Positions 43,524-59,340 of a DNA stretch of 64,000 bases are shown in pieces; within the stretch, counting starts at the first letter, position 1, and each line of letters begins with the position of its first letter. The position numbers and the translations under genes are program-made. The DNA comes from Beaufortia kweichowensis. Its lineage: Eukaryota > Chordata > Actinopteri > Cypriniformes > Gastromyzontidae. The notes below the pieces were generated by a model. The model had not been told where the DNA came from. It made no database searches and saw only the letters and a program-made list of their open reading frames with translations. The stretch is taken from positions 16,172,379 to 16,236,378 of the forward strand of contig CM032808.1 in the NCBI GenBank assembly GCA_019155185.1. Direction: 5' to 3'.

Positions 43524-44876
43524 ATGGACGAGACAAAACGCCCCACATCTGAGATCTACCTCCCAAACATCAGTCTTGGATCTGTAGATGCTGAAGCGAT
43601 GGAAAACCACGAGCTGCCAATCATATCTTTATCCAAAAGCTCCACAGAAGTGATTCACGGACCCATTCAACGCGCGGAGGCGCCGTGGTGCCACCAGCAT
43701 TTACGAAAGAGCGTCAGCAGCGCGACCTGCGCCGTACGGCCAGCTAGTCTGGGCGGACCGGCGACGGGAATCCCCGTGACCTTGCGTGACTATGAACAGA
43801 CGAGCATGTGCAGTGGAAACAGCACCCCTGAGACTGTGATCTGGCACGGAGGAACTTCAAGACCCTGGAGCATCACGGAGGGCTCACCCAGAAGGTCTCC
43901 ATCGCATGATCTGCTCCTGGGACAGAATCAGACTCACAGCAGAGTGCCGTGCTCTCCATCCACTAACAGGGTAAGCAGGGAGGGATACTGCCGATGTTGC
44001 GGACCTGCTGAGAACGTGACGGGATGCAGTTGTTGCAGAATGGCTTGTAGAATGGGCTCGTCATCTTGCACGCAACAGGTAACGAATACCGTGGACCATG
44101 CTCAGAATAATTGTGAAGGCCATCATTTAACTCCGTGCCACAGATCTGTCTGTGCCGGACATGTGATGAACACCGCCTGCTTGAGGAACGCTTGCAATGT
44201 TGTTCCCTGTTCTGGACATTTAATGTCACGACCGGCTTGCGCAGGAAGCCCATGTGCAGGTCAAAGGTCACTGCTGCATTCCGGCTTGCTCGGTTTTCCG
44301 CCGCTCGTATCCTCGGTCAGCGAGACCAGACTGGACAGCCGAAGCTCCGGCCACTGCTGCGGATCCGAATTGAGAGGAAAAAACTCCTCTCGTCTTAGAA
44401 TCGACCAGACAGACCAAAACCGGACGTTGAAAGATGCCACCACTATGACGTCTAACCGTGAGCTCAGAGACGCTGGCGTGCAGACCGTGTCCACCGACTG
44501 CATCGGTTCATCTGTTTCTCATGTGTTTCCTGAAGTTAGTTTAAGACTAGATCCTACATCAGACGCATCTCTTGAGCGTGTGTGTCAGAGGACCCCTGTG
44601 AAGGAGGTGGAATGGGACGCTGAGGGAATGACATGGGAGGTGTATGGCGCGGCTGTGGACCCTGAAGAACTCGGTCTGGCGATCCAGAAGCATTTGGAGC
44701 TTCAGATCAAAGAGACGGCGGCTGCGGCGGCGGCCGTGGCTGTTCGGAGGGAAGACTCCTCAGAGACCGTCAGCGACCTGCTGCCGCAGTCCAGGCGACG
44801 CAAGAAGAGCGAAGGCATCATCAGATCACTGCGCAGTTCAGCGTGCTGCTCTAACCCGAGTACTGTAGGAGACTGA
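43524..44876 (+). CDS. gprin2: G protein-regulated inducer of neurite outgrowth 2
   Basis: Single coding exon for 450 aa (human GPRIN2 458). The GPRIN signature is the C-terminal block VKEVEWDAEGMTWEVYGAA followed by VDPEELGLAIQKHLELQI, known to bind activated Gi/Go/Gz alpha subunits and promote neurite growth. A basic tail follows (SRRRKKSEGIIRSLR). The middle is low in structure and unusually Cys-rich (about 195-290), with CRCCGP, CSCCRMACRM and CAGSPCAGQ. I chose the ATG at 43524 (MDETKRPTSEIYL) because an acceptor TTCTTCTTTACTAG ends at 43513, 10 nt before it; the open frame continues upstream to 43401 but that part looks intronic. The neighbouring syt15-like gene in divergent orientation supports the assignment, as in human 10q11.22. 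Confidence 0.87.
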   Translation: MDETKRPTSEIYLPNISLGSVDAEAMENHELPIISLSKSSTEVIHGPIQRAEAPWCHQHLRKSVSSATCAVRPASLGGPATGIPVTLRDYEQTSMCSGNSTPETVIWHGGTSRPWSITEGSPRRSPSHDLLLGQNQTHSRVPCSPSTNRVSREGYCRCCGPAENVTGCSCCRMACRMGSSSCTQQVTNTVDHAQNNCEGHHLTPCHRSVCAGHVMNTACLRNACNVVPCSGHLMSRPACAGSPCAGQRSLLHSGLLGFPPLVSSVSETRLDSRSSGHCCGSELRGKNSSRLRIDQTDQNRTLKDATTMTSNRELRDAGVQTVSTDCIGSSVSHVFPEVSLRLDPTSDASLERVCQRTPVKEVEWDAEGMTWEVYGAAVDPEELGLAIQKHLELQIKETAAAAAAVAVRREDSSETVSDLLPQSRRRKKSEGIIRSLRSSACCSNPSTVGD

Positions 44877-45565
44877 AGCAGTAACTGCAAATTAATCTAG
44901 CGTAAAGCTACCGTTCACAGTTTACAGATTGTGTGCCTAATGTACATCCAAAGTACCTTTTAGATCCATTTTTTGTGCAAAATATACAAACATGATGTTA
45001 GCCTTCCCTAAATAACACTAATCAAAGGTTCAGAGTGGTTGGTTTTGCTTGTTAGACTTGTAAAAAGTGATTAATATTACCCAGGGGAACTTTAAATTTG
45101 GCATGACCACCATATGATGCACATTGCACACAAAAATAATAAGAGATGGTGGAAATTACACATTCAAATCTGATGGGCAAGACTGTATTTGTTCAAATAA
45201 CTCTATAAGTATTTTCCACTGTTTTTACTGTTTTCTGACTGGTTTAATTGTGTAATGAATTTCACAAAAACTGCTTTACATGTCTATCAGACAGTCTTTT
45301 TCTATCTGGATGGTTTGCCAAAACATGTAATGAAGATCAGACTTTATGTCCAAGTCTTTCCTAAATTCAGTGCAAGATCTGAGATCAGGTTAGTTAGTCT
45401 TGGAAACCCAGAGATCATCACTTTTTAGGTTAATTACATGATAAAAAAGATAGATTGGTTTAAAACTAAAAGGTAAGACATATAAGTCTTAACTAATTGC
45501 TAAAAGACACACGGTCTCTTTTTTTGTTCTCATATATTGAATGTGTTGTTTAGCCCCTTGTGGGC

Positions 45566-45571
45566 AATAAA
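45566..45571 (+). terminator. Poly(A) signal AATAAA of gprin2
   Basis: AATAAA lies 690 nt after the stop, preceded by a T-rich UTR. Confidence 0.5.
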
Positions 45572-45599
45572 TACTGAACTTCATATCAGAAATATCATT

Positions 45600-47440
45600 T
45601 ATGCAGCTTCTTTAACTGTAAACGCATAATAATTTAATAACTATCATGCTCTTTTTTTGTTGTTGCATGTAAAAACCGATCTCCATCTCTCTGGATCTGG
45701 ATCGGTCCGGCAATGATTTTGACAGGTGGGTTAGTGTGGGCTCAAAGCCAAAATCAATCCACAGAGCTAAAAATATGAACACTGGAGAGGTTTGTGAAGC
45801 TGGATTGTTATCAGGCCTATCAGACCATGATTAACTCATATAGACTCAAGGTTAGTGTTTTTGTTCTTCTGTTGTACAATATAAACTGAAGTACAGCTAA
45901 TCCCCAGTGCTGGTCTGATGCTCAGGGACAAAAAATGAAAATCTGACCACAATTCAAAATGTGAATTAAAAAAACAATGTATAGACAAACATTTTTATGG
46001 CCACTTTTTTATGTTACATATTTATAAAGCTTGTGATGTTTCAATTTTATGTTTATGATCACATATACCTTATGCTTTATCATAACTATACTATACTATA
46101 TACAAAATCAGTTGTTTTTCTAGTATCAGAGCAATTTCTGTCAATTGAGATTATTTGTTTGTTATAATAGCCGGACACGAATATGTGTAAAAAGTCACAT
46201 ACTGTAGGTGTGTAAGTAAATCTCCAGACTTTCAGACCAAATCAACAGTGTGTGCTGCATACATTGCTTTTGTTTTTCTTTGCCAAAGCGTATCTGATTT
46301 CTTTTTGGACCAGAGCATTGTGATTGAACATAACAGAGATGTTACTGGATCAACACCTTACACTATAATGAAGCTTTCTATAGCAAAAACTATACTAATG
46401 TGTTTTCTCATTGCAAATAATGAATGTCTAAATGTATAAACAACAATAAACAGTTTGGTAAAATTGTTGTTTTACTCTCTGACAAGGACTTTCTCATTGG
46501 CCAAATGACACAGTGATTTCTCATTGTGTGTGAAGAGTGTAAGAGGAAAAAACCATGAGAACATGTGAGAAGGTCCAGCTAAACTTGGTGAACTGTTTTC
46601 CAGTAGATTGCCGTGGACATTTCCATGTCTCTTTCATGGTTTAGATGAGCCGGCACATTCTCTGTTAGTCTCCTCGTCTCCCTTCTCCAACGCTTCAATT
46701 ACACACAAGTGAGCAATGACATAAAAAAGGACGAAAATTAACATTAAATACCTTCAAACGTTTTTAAAAATAACTCCACCAAAATTATGTTGTTTTCAAA
46801 ATTAAACATAAATGGTAGATGAGGTCGTGTTCTGGTACATGCGTTTCTCAGTTTCTCCATTCGCCTTCTGCTGGTCATTATAGTAACTGCTATCAATCAT
46901 AGTTACTGTTCATTTATTGCTTCTGGTTTGTGCATTTTAATTTACAGAATCCTACAAAGTATGTCGCCTCTCAGAAACGGGATTAGATTCATAGCGCATG
47001 TATATTCCCATATTTTATAGATAACTTGTGCATAGACTGATATTTTTCAGTCTGGATTCTATCATCATGGGTTTAGGAAAATAGAAACTCGTCGTTTAAT
47101 ATATTGGGAATCAATATTTTTTGGGAGAATTTATAATTCTAGTTTTGTCTGCAAATGTCACATCCATAACATTGGCCTACTGTAAATCACTCGGATCTTC
47201 TAAATGACCTGTCCTGCTAATGTTTAATGAAACAAATATATAAACTTCACAAATTCGACTCATGATCATTATTTATCAGGCTTTAATAACTCACGTGGAG
47301 GTCAGTTATCTGTTTGGATGTTAGCATGGCGTGACCATAAGAAGGCTACTGGTCAGGCGAGTGAGTAAAACTGCTGATAGGACTCCCATGATCCTCTGTT
47401 GTGAAAACCCCACCAGAAAAATCCAGGACAGGGAGGGGCA
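45600..47440. other. Intergenic region, nothing seen
   Basis: AT-rich DNA between the gprin2 3' end and the protease promoter, without plausible exons. Confidence 0.45.
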
Positions 47441-47509
47441 TTGTCAAAATGCTTTGTCCCGGTGACAGGGTGTGGAAAGCCCAAAGAATGGCCCCTGTAC
47501 TGGGATTGG

Positions 47510-47516
47510 TATAAAT
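47510..47516 (+). promoter_or_regulatory. TATA box of the elastase-like protease gene
   Basis: TATAAAT (in GGTATAAATGG) lies 42 nt upstream of the ATG at 47558, so the 5' UTR would be only about 15 nt. A strong TATA box and a very short leader are typical of pancreatic protease genes. Confidence 0.6.
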
Positions 47517-47557
47517 GGGTAATCTCCACAGCACGACACAGCGTTTACTGTAAGATC

Positions 47558-49886
47558 ATGGCAGTACAGAGAGCATTTATTCTACTACTGTTAATACAGC
47601 TGACTCTGGCGCTGGACAGGACCTCCATCCACACATTCAACCCCAGTCGCCTTCAACAGCATAAAGTACTCCATCTTGGTGAGAAACTAATTAGGATTCA
47701 TCAGGATTTCAAGAGGGAATTATATAAATGTACACTTAATTCTATGGGTTTTATCAAAGATCTTCGGATCAAATGTTAAAGTATACAGTATTATTTGACT
47801 TTAGTATTTACTATAGTAAACTGTAGGAGAATGTCTAGATACTATAGTGATTAGTAATATGGAAGAATATTATAGTATTAGTTGATCTTATCACTATACA
47901 GTAGATAATAACACAGAATACTATAGTATACAGTAAAAAAGCATATCAATTATTATAATATACTACAGTTTATTTTATTTATTTTTCATGTAAGCATCCT
48001 CTGATAGAAAACATTTCATTTGCTTCTTTACAAATCCTGTGCATCTTTAATATTTAATTTAACTTCATTGTTAAAAATTGTATTAAAATTTAACATTTTC
48101 ATCTTGTTTTGAGGATATTGATTTTCTGGAAAACAAGATGAAAATTTTCAATTTTAATAAAAATTTTAACAATGAAGTTAAATTAAATATTAAAGATACA
48201 CAGAATTCGTAAAGAATATAGATAGAAGATACATTTAGTTAATAAAAAATATTTTAATATATAAATTATATATATTTAAGGAATATTCTATACATTTTTA
48301 TTAATTACTTCATATCACAATTATTTTTGCATTATTATGTTGCTTGTCTGGATTACTTTAACAAACAGATTTGACAATGATATAAGTGTTGTTTTGTCTT
48401 TAGACTGGCCAAAAGACTGTGGTCTGGCTCATTTTAAACCCAACACAGCACAGCGTATCGTGTCAGGCAATGAAGCCAGACCTCATTCATGGCCGTGGCA
48501 AGTTTCACTGCAGGTAAATGACTCTATACATGACACTCAGATATAGCAGATCAAATGCAATCGCTCACGTCTGAATCTGTCTCACAGGTTCGTCCCAGGG
48601 GGAGTAAACATTATGTGCATGTGTGTGGAGGGACCCTGATCCACAAGAACTGGGTTCTTACTGCAGCACATTGTTTCCAAAAGTAAGACGTGACAAAGAG
48701 TCAAGCAATGATTTAAGATCACTTAAAGACTATTTAATACAAAAAGTCTCTGTGTTTTTGTTGCCAAGGGGAAAAGCTGAAGATGCCAGCAGCTGGCGTA
48801 TAGTTTTGGGTAAGCACCAGTTAAAGAGATCAGAGTCCGCCGAGCGTATTTTCCCCGTGAAGAGGATCTACAGACACGAGCACTTTCGTTATCCAGCTCA
48901 CAGTGAACTGGACTATGACGTCGCATTGGTCAAAGCTGCCACGGACATCCAGACCACTAACTTCATCCGCTACGCCTGCCTGCCGCGCAAGCAGATCAAC
49001 CTTAAACCAGGACACTACTGCTGGGTAACCGGCTGGGGAGACACACGAGGTAAAGAAGTGAACCAAACACCAGCAGGGGGTTGAAGAATAATATAGAATA
49101 AAATGACTACCACTAATGACATTATTGAGTTTGACATCATCTTCCTTCATCTTAGGTGGAAAGGAAAACGTGTCACTGGCTGAGACACTGAATCAAGCTC
49201 GACTTCCCATCATTGACTATAAAACCTGCAAACAGAAGAAGTTCTGGGGCGACCGTGTGAGAGACTCAATGATCTGTGCTGGATTTAGAGACACGGAGGG
49301 CACACCAGCCGCTTGCCAGGTAAGAAACCAAAGTGATGAACACACACACACAAACATACCCTGTACCACAAATACATACATTTACATTTAGGTATTTAGC
49401 TGATGCTTTTATCCTTACAAATATTAGGAGACAAATACATACATTTAAGAAAGAGTATATATATATATATTAAGAGTAATCAAAAGCTCACACAAATACA
49501 CTTTTACAGAATTAAAATGACAACAGCACATGCTTTCAATCAAACCGAGAGTCCTCGCAGTTCTCGAGCGCGCGCGCGCGCAGTCGCGAGGTCTAAAGGA
49601 CTGCGGGTGCCAAATGCTTTGCAGCACATAAAAGTCTTTAGCTGCAGGTGATCAAAACTGAACTTTTCTTCTACCTTGTTTGTGTTTCTTCTTCTTCTTC
49701 CTCCAGGGTGATTCTGGTGGCCCTTTGATGTGTCAGGTGGGGAGAGACCGCTGGGAAGTCCATGGCGTTGTGAGCTTCGGGCCCATCGGATGCACAGTGG
49801 AGAACAAGCCCAGTGTTTTCACACGCACTGCGGCCTACATCCCGTGGATAGAAGCCACACGCATCAGAGACTTCTTCTTGCACTGA
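47558..49886 (+). CDS. Secreted elastase/chymotrypsin-C-like serine protease
   Basis: Six exons, 47558-47678, 48404-48513, 48588-48682, 48769-49049, 49156-49319 and 49707-49886, give 316 aa. A signal peptide (about 1-19, FILLLLIQLTLAL) is followed by a propeptide with a Cys for the zymogen disulphide (KDCGL), activation site R|IVSGNEARPHSWPWQVSL, and a full S1A domain. Triad: H105 (LTAAHC), D159 (DYDVAL), S260 (GDSGGP). The elastase/CTRC branch is suggested by ARPHSWPWQ, GKHQL, YCWVTGWGD and VVSFG. The S1 pocket is unusual: PAACQGDS puts Ala at position 189 where trypsin has Asp and chymotrypsin or elastase Ser, and KPSV gives Ser at 226. A small hydrophobic pocket is the likely result. The propeptide, about 60 residues, is longer than in pancreatic elastases. 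All borders are GT-AG and in phase. I cannot name a specific orthologue. Confidence 0.85.
48023..48217. repeat. Long near-perfect inverted repeat (hairpin)
   Basis: Arms of about 85 bp (48023-48111 and 48132-48217) are separated by 20 bp. Example pair: TTAACTTCATTGTTAAAA on the left and TTTTAACAATGAAGTTAA on the right; the innermost bases pair as CATCTTGTTTT / AAAACAAGATG. Only scattered mismatches. It lies in intron 1 of the protease gene; most likely a MITE. Confidence 0.8.
49378..49432 (-). repeat. SINE tail fragment
   Basis: ACATTTAGGTATTTAGCTGA then TGCTTTTATCC and a TTACAAATATTAGGAGAC end. It has an internal deletion relative to the copies at 1075 and 35145. Protease intron 5. Confidence 0.6.
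49565..49590. repeat. (CG)n tract within a CpG-dense patch
   Basis: GAGCGCGCGCGCGCGC is flanked by TCTCGAG on the left and GTCGCGAG on the right, inside otherwise AT-rich intron 5 of the protease gene. Confidence 0.8.
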
Positions 49887-49889
49887 TTT

Positions 49890-50700
49890 CTCGCTTCACA
49901 GAATTTATCAGCAGGTGCACGAAGAGTCCCGACCGGATCCGGTTATTCATTTGTGTCCTGGCAGCCATCAGACTGTTGTTTTGTGGGGAAGTTTGGGCAT
50001 CAGCTGTCCCGAGTTTTAAATGCTTTCAGCTAAATCACATCGATCACTATTGTGCTTCACCCTCATCCGCTTATTTGTTCTGTAAAGACTGACATGTACA
50101 GTAACCCGACCTTGGTTCAGTCCCGAAGGTTAAGGATAGAAAAGATCTCATACATTACACCTGCTATGACGTCATTCTGCAAGGGTTATTTTACTGAATG
50201 CAGAGCACACAAAGAATAATTTACACAAAGAATATTGCATGGCAAATCACCCATTTTAATATTAAAATACTAATCAAACATACACTGGAAAGGCATGAAA
50301 ATACTTGTTATTGTATTTAACAAATGCTATTTACTATTGGTTATTCATCACTATTATTTAGTTAGTCCTGAACTAACCCAAATTTTCTCTCTTTTTATAG
50401 AGAATGTCTTAAAATGCTTTCACTCAGAAGAATGTAACCATAGTCATGTGTATTACATAAAAATATAAAAAGTAATAATAATGTACATACATTCTGTAGT
50501 AATAGGTCATTCAATACATGATTTCAATGTACAAATGAAGGTTTACCTGCTTTCAAAACAAAATCCAATAGTGGTAAATCAATGTGAATTATTAAAAGAA
50601 ATTCATTTGAGAAATATTTATGCTGTAGAAGTTGATTCATGAAACACTGATCAAACACACTTACACCTCTTCAATATCACAAACAAAGACTCTCAAACTG
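49890..50700. other. Gap between convergent protease and timm23 genes
   Basis: Holds the two 3' UTRs. A possible plus-strand ATTAAA lies at 50261-50266. No further exon seen. Confidence 0.4.
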
Positions 50701-50712
50701 TTAAACTGGCAA

Positions 50713-50718
50713 TTTATT
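50713..50718 (-). terminator. Candidate poly(A) signal of timm23
   Basis: TTTATT on the plus strand is AATAAA on the minus strand, about 390 nt after the timm23 stop. Confidence 0.4.
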
Positions 50719-51109
50719 TTAGATTGTAGTAGAGCAGATTGTTGACAAACAAATAACACAATTTCAAACCAGCCAGCACTGACAATATACATTTCTATAA
50801 TCAGTGCACACAGAGAACATATAAAAACGTACAATCAAAGAACACGGTGTTCTTCGACCGTCTTAGATGAGCTCCAACTGCAACGGATGCCAACACCAAC
50901 ATTTACAGTGATGCATTTTATATCTGGAAACAGTCTGGCTCAGCGAATGAAATATTACACTAAATAAAGTTCTGAAGAAGCCTGTACACATGTAGTTCTC
51001 TTTCAAGAAAAAGCTGGTGCTTCTCCAAATGTTTGAATGGGAACAAGGTTGGTGATGAAAAGTAAGAATGAGCTCAAAAATAAGTCCATGGTTCGAGCTC
51101 TCAGTCAGC

Positions 51110-52618
51110 TTAATAACGTGAAGGCGTCGTTCCCTTCAGGTGATCCCAGTTGTTATAGAGAGCATATAGTCCTGACATGGCCAAACCAGCAAGACCTCCT
51201 CTGGCAGCTCCTCGGAGTCCACCTGTACACAATAATTATTCATCATGATGTTCTATTCCAAAATAAAGAAAAAGAGATAAAGGGCACTTTGATCAATGTG
51301 ACTTTGACTCACTTGTGGATTTATAGAGCAACCCTGCCAAAGTCCCAGCCGCAACTGTGTTGAGGTCATCTTCTGCACCCCTGGCCTTCTCAATGACCAC
51401 ACCAAACACACTATACAGAAGAGCTGTTGAGAGAAAAAACAGGTGTGTTTATCATTGTCTAATTATAAAGCAGGCTTTAAAACGTGTGAGAAAGTACATT
51501 TCTTACCCACAGATCCTAGCGTGTTGGCCCATGACGCCCCTTGTCGTGTGACCATGTTCAAAATCCTGATATGAAAAAGGGTCACAAAGCAGAATTACTT
51601 ATAATTCCCTCAAAAACATACAGCAAAACGGACATTATTTTCTGTTACAAAATACTGTAAATCAAATGAGTAAGACGTAAACACACTTACTGTACATTTC
51701 TGGGTTTAGACCACGGCATGTCTCTTGTTTCCTTCAGACCCATACGGAGTCCATTTAGTGTGCCGAAAGCAGCGCCTTAAAAAAGACAAAAAGCTGAATG
51801 AAATCTGATGAGATTAATGACAGGCTTCTTGTGGAGATAGGGCTCACCTGTTATACAGCATCCTCCGATGGTAAAGAAGGCCAGCTCAAAGCGGCCACGG
51901 GTTTTATTTGCCCCAGTTGGCAAGATGAACTCATCTGAGTCCTTGGAGAGGAAGAGAAGCACATGTTAAATCTAAATGACACAGGCAACCTTAAAATTGT
52001 TATTAATACTAGTTCAGCTCATTTGCATTCATTCAATATTTTAATAAACCTATTTACATCTCAGTAAAAAAGCAAATGAGGGTACAATTTTGTGTGCTTT
52101 TATGTGTTAAGATAATGTTGTTTATTTATTACAGTTTCTGTTATTCAAAACAATGCTTTGATCATTTTGTATGTATTTGTTTTGCTGATTTGTGTTTTAA
52201 AACAGTTTCACTCTTATTGTGACATCTTATCCTATAATCTAGTCCATCAATCTTCAACATGGGGTTAAGTTTGTTAATTGTACTATTCTTTAATTATTTT
52301 TTACTTAACAAAGGTTTGAAGTTAAAAACTAAATACACAAACTTACCTGTACAAGGTAACGTGGGTCAACATTGAGGTAAGGTGAGAGAGGACTCATACC
52401 AGTCACTACAAATAGATAAAAGTCTTTTTCATATATTGTCATAAATGTGTTGATAGCCTGTTTGATCAGTAAATAAATATGATTTTAAGATCAATAAATC
52501 TCGATTACTTACATGGTACTCCAGCGAGTTCAGTATTTGAATATTCGGGCGCTCCTCCACCGAAAAGGTTTCCCAATCCTCCTCTCATTCCTGCTGATCC
52601 AGGTGTATTATTATCCAT
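51110..52618 (-). CDS. timm23: Mitochondrial import inner membrane translocase subunit Tim23
   Basis: Channel subunit of the TIM23 complex, which moves presequence proteins across the inner mitochondrial membrane. Seven coding exons on the minus strand: 52618-52513, 52405-52347, 51941-51848, 51775-51691, 51565-51507, 51423-51313, 51222-51110; 627 nt, 208 aa (human 209). Key blocks are almost identical to human: PLSPYLNVDPRYLVQ, DEFILPTGANKTRGRFELAF, FTIGGCC, WSKPRNVQILNMVTRQGA, RGAEDDLNTVAAGT and LYALYNNWDHLKG. The first ~30 residues are Gly-rich (MRGGLGNLFGGGAPEY), as expected for the intermembrane-space segment, followed by the four-helix Tim17/22/23 domain with its Gly-rich helix packing. 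No mitochondrial presequence, as normal for this carrier-type import substrate. All borders are GT-AG and in phase. The copy looks functional. Confidence 0.96.
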
Positions 52619-52699
52619 TTCTTTATTTCTGATACACGATTAGATGAGCAGATGACTTCCTTATTAACACACTGTCTTAACACTGATATGCACTACATA

Positions 52700-58780
<6,081 letters not shown>

Positions 58781-58799
58781 TGTAAAGAAATAAATGTTT

Positions 58800-59340
58800 G
58801 TTCATTGCATTTTGACAATACTGTTTTTGAATACAAAAGGATCACCTGTGAAAAATATATATATTTATATTTATTTTCCAGTGCAGCACCCTCGTATCAA
58901 AGATATTAATAGATGTTTAGTGTTTGTACACTTGATCACGTGTCTCTCGCTGAAGAAAATGCTGGAAGGCAAGCATGGCTTTTACATCCCTTATGGACAT
59001 TTGGACAAGTAAACAGGTTCTAACAAACATATTTAGTGTGTTTGTGTATATGTGAAGGCTAATAATGGGATTTAGGTGTTTTGCCCAGACAGCGTTATTG
59101 CTTTGACACTTGAGTGCAGGCGGGGTAACCCGGGTCACCTGACCACAGAGGTCCTCGGTTTGAGAAGGGTGGTGGCCATCGCGGCTTCTCGGCTGTGTTA
59201 AGCGAATTAAAGCCGCTTCCGGGCTCGCCAGCAGGCCGCCAAAACATAGAAGCGAAGGACGATAGCCAGAGAGCTGGTCAGCAGGCAGGCAATGGTCAGG
59301 TCGTCATTGGGTGAAGAGTTGAGAGCTCAAAGGTCATTGG
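58800..59340 (-). other. Proximal 3' UTR of the qki-5 transcript
   Basis: Directly after the AATGN stop, the 59100-59340 part is much richer in GC than the flanks, as expected of a transcribed conserved UTR. The distal end was not located. Confidence 0.45.
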
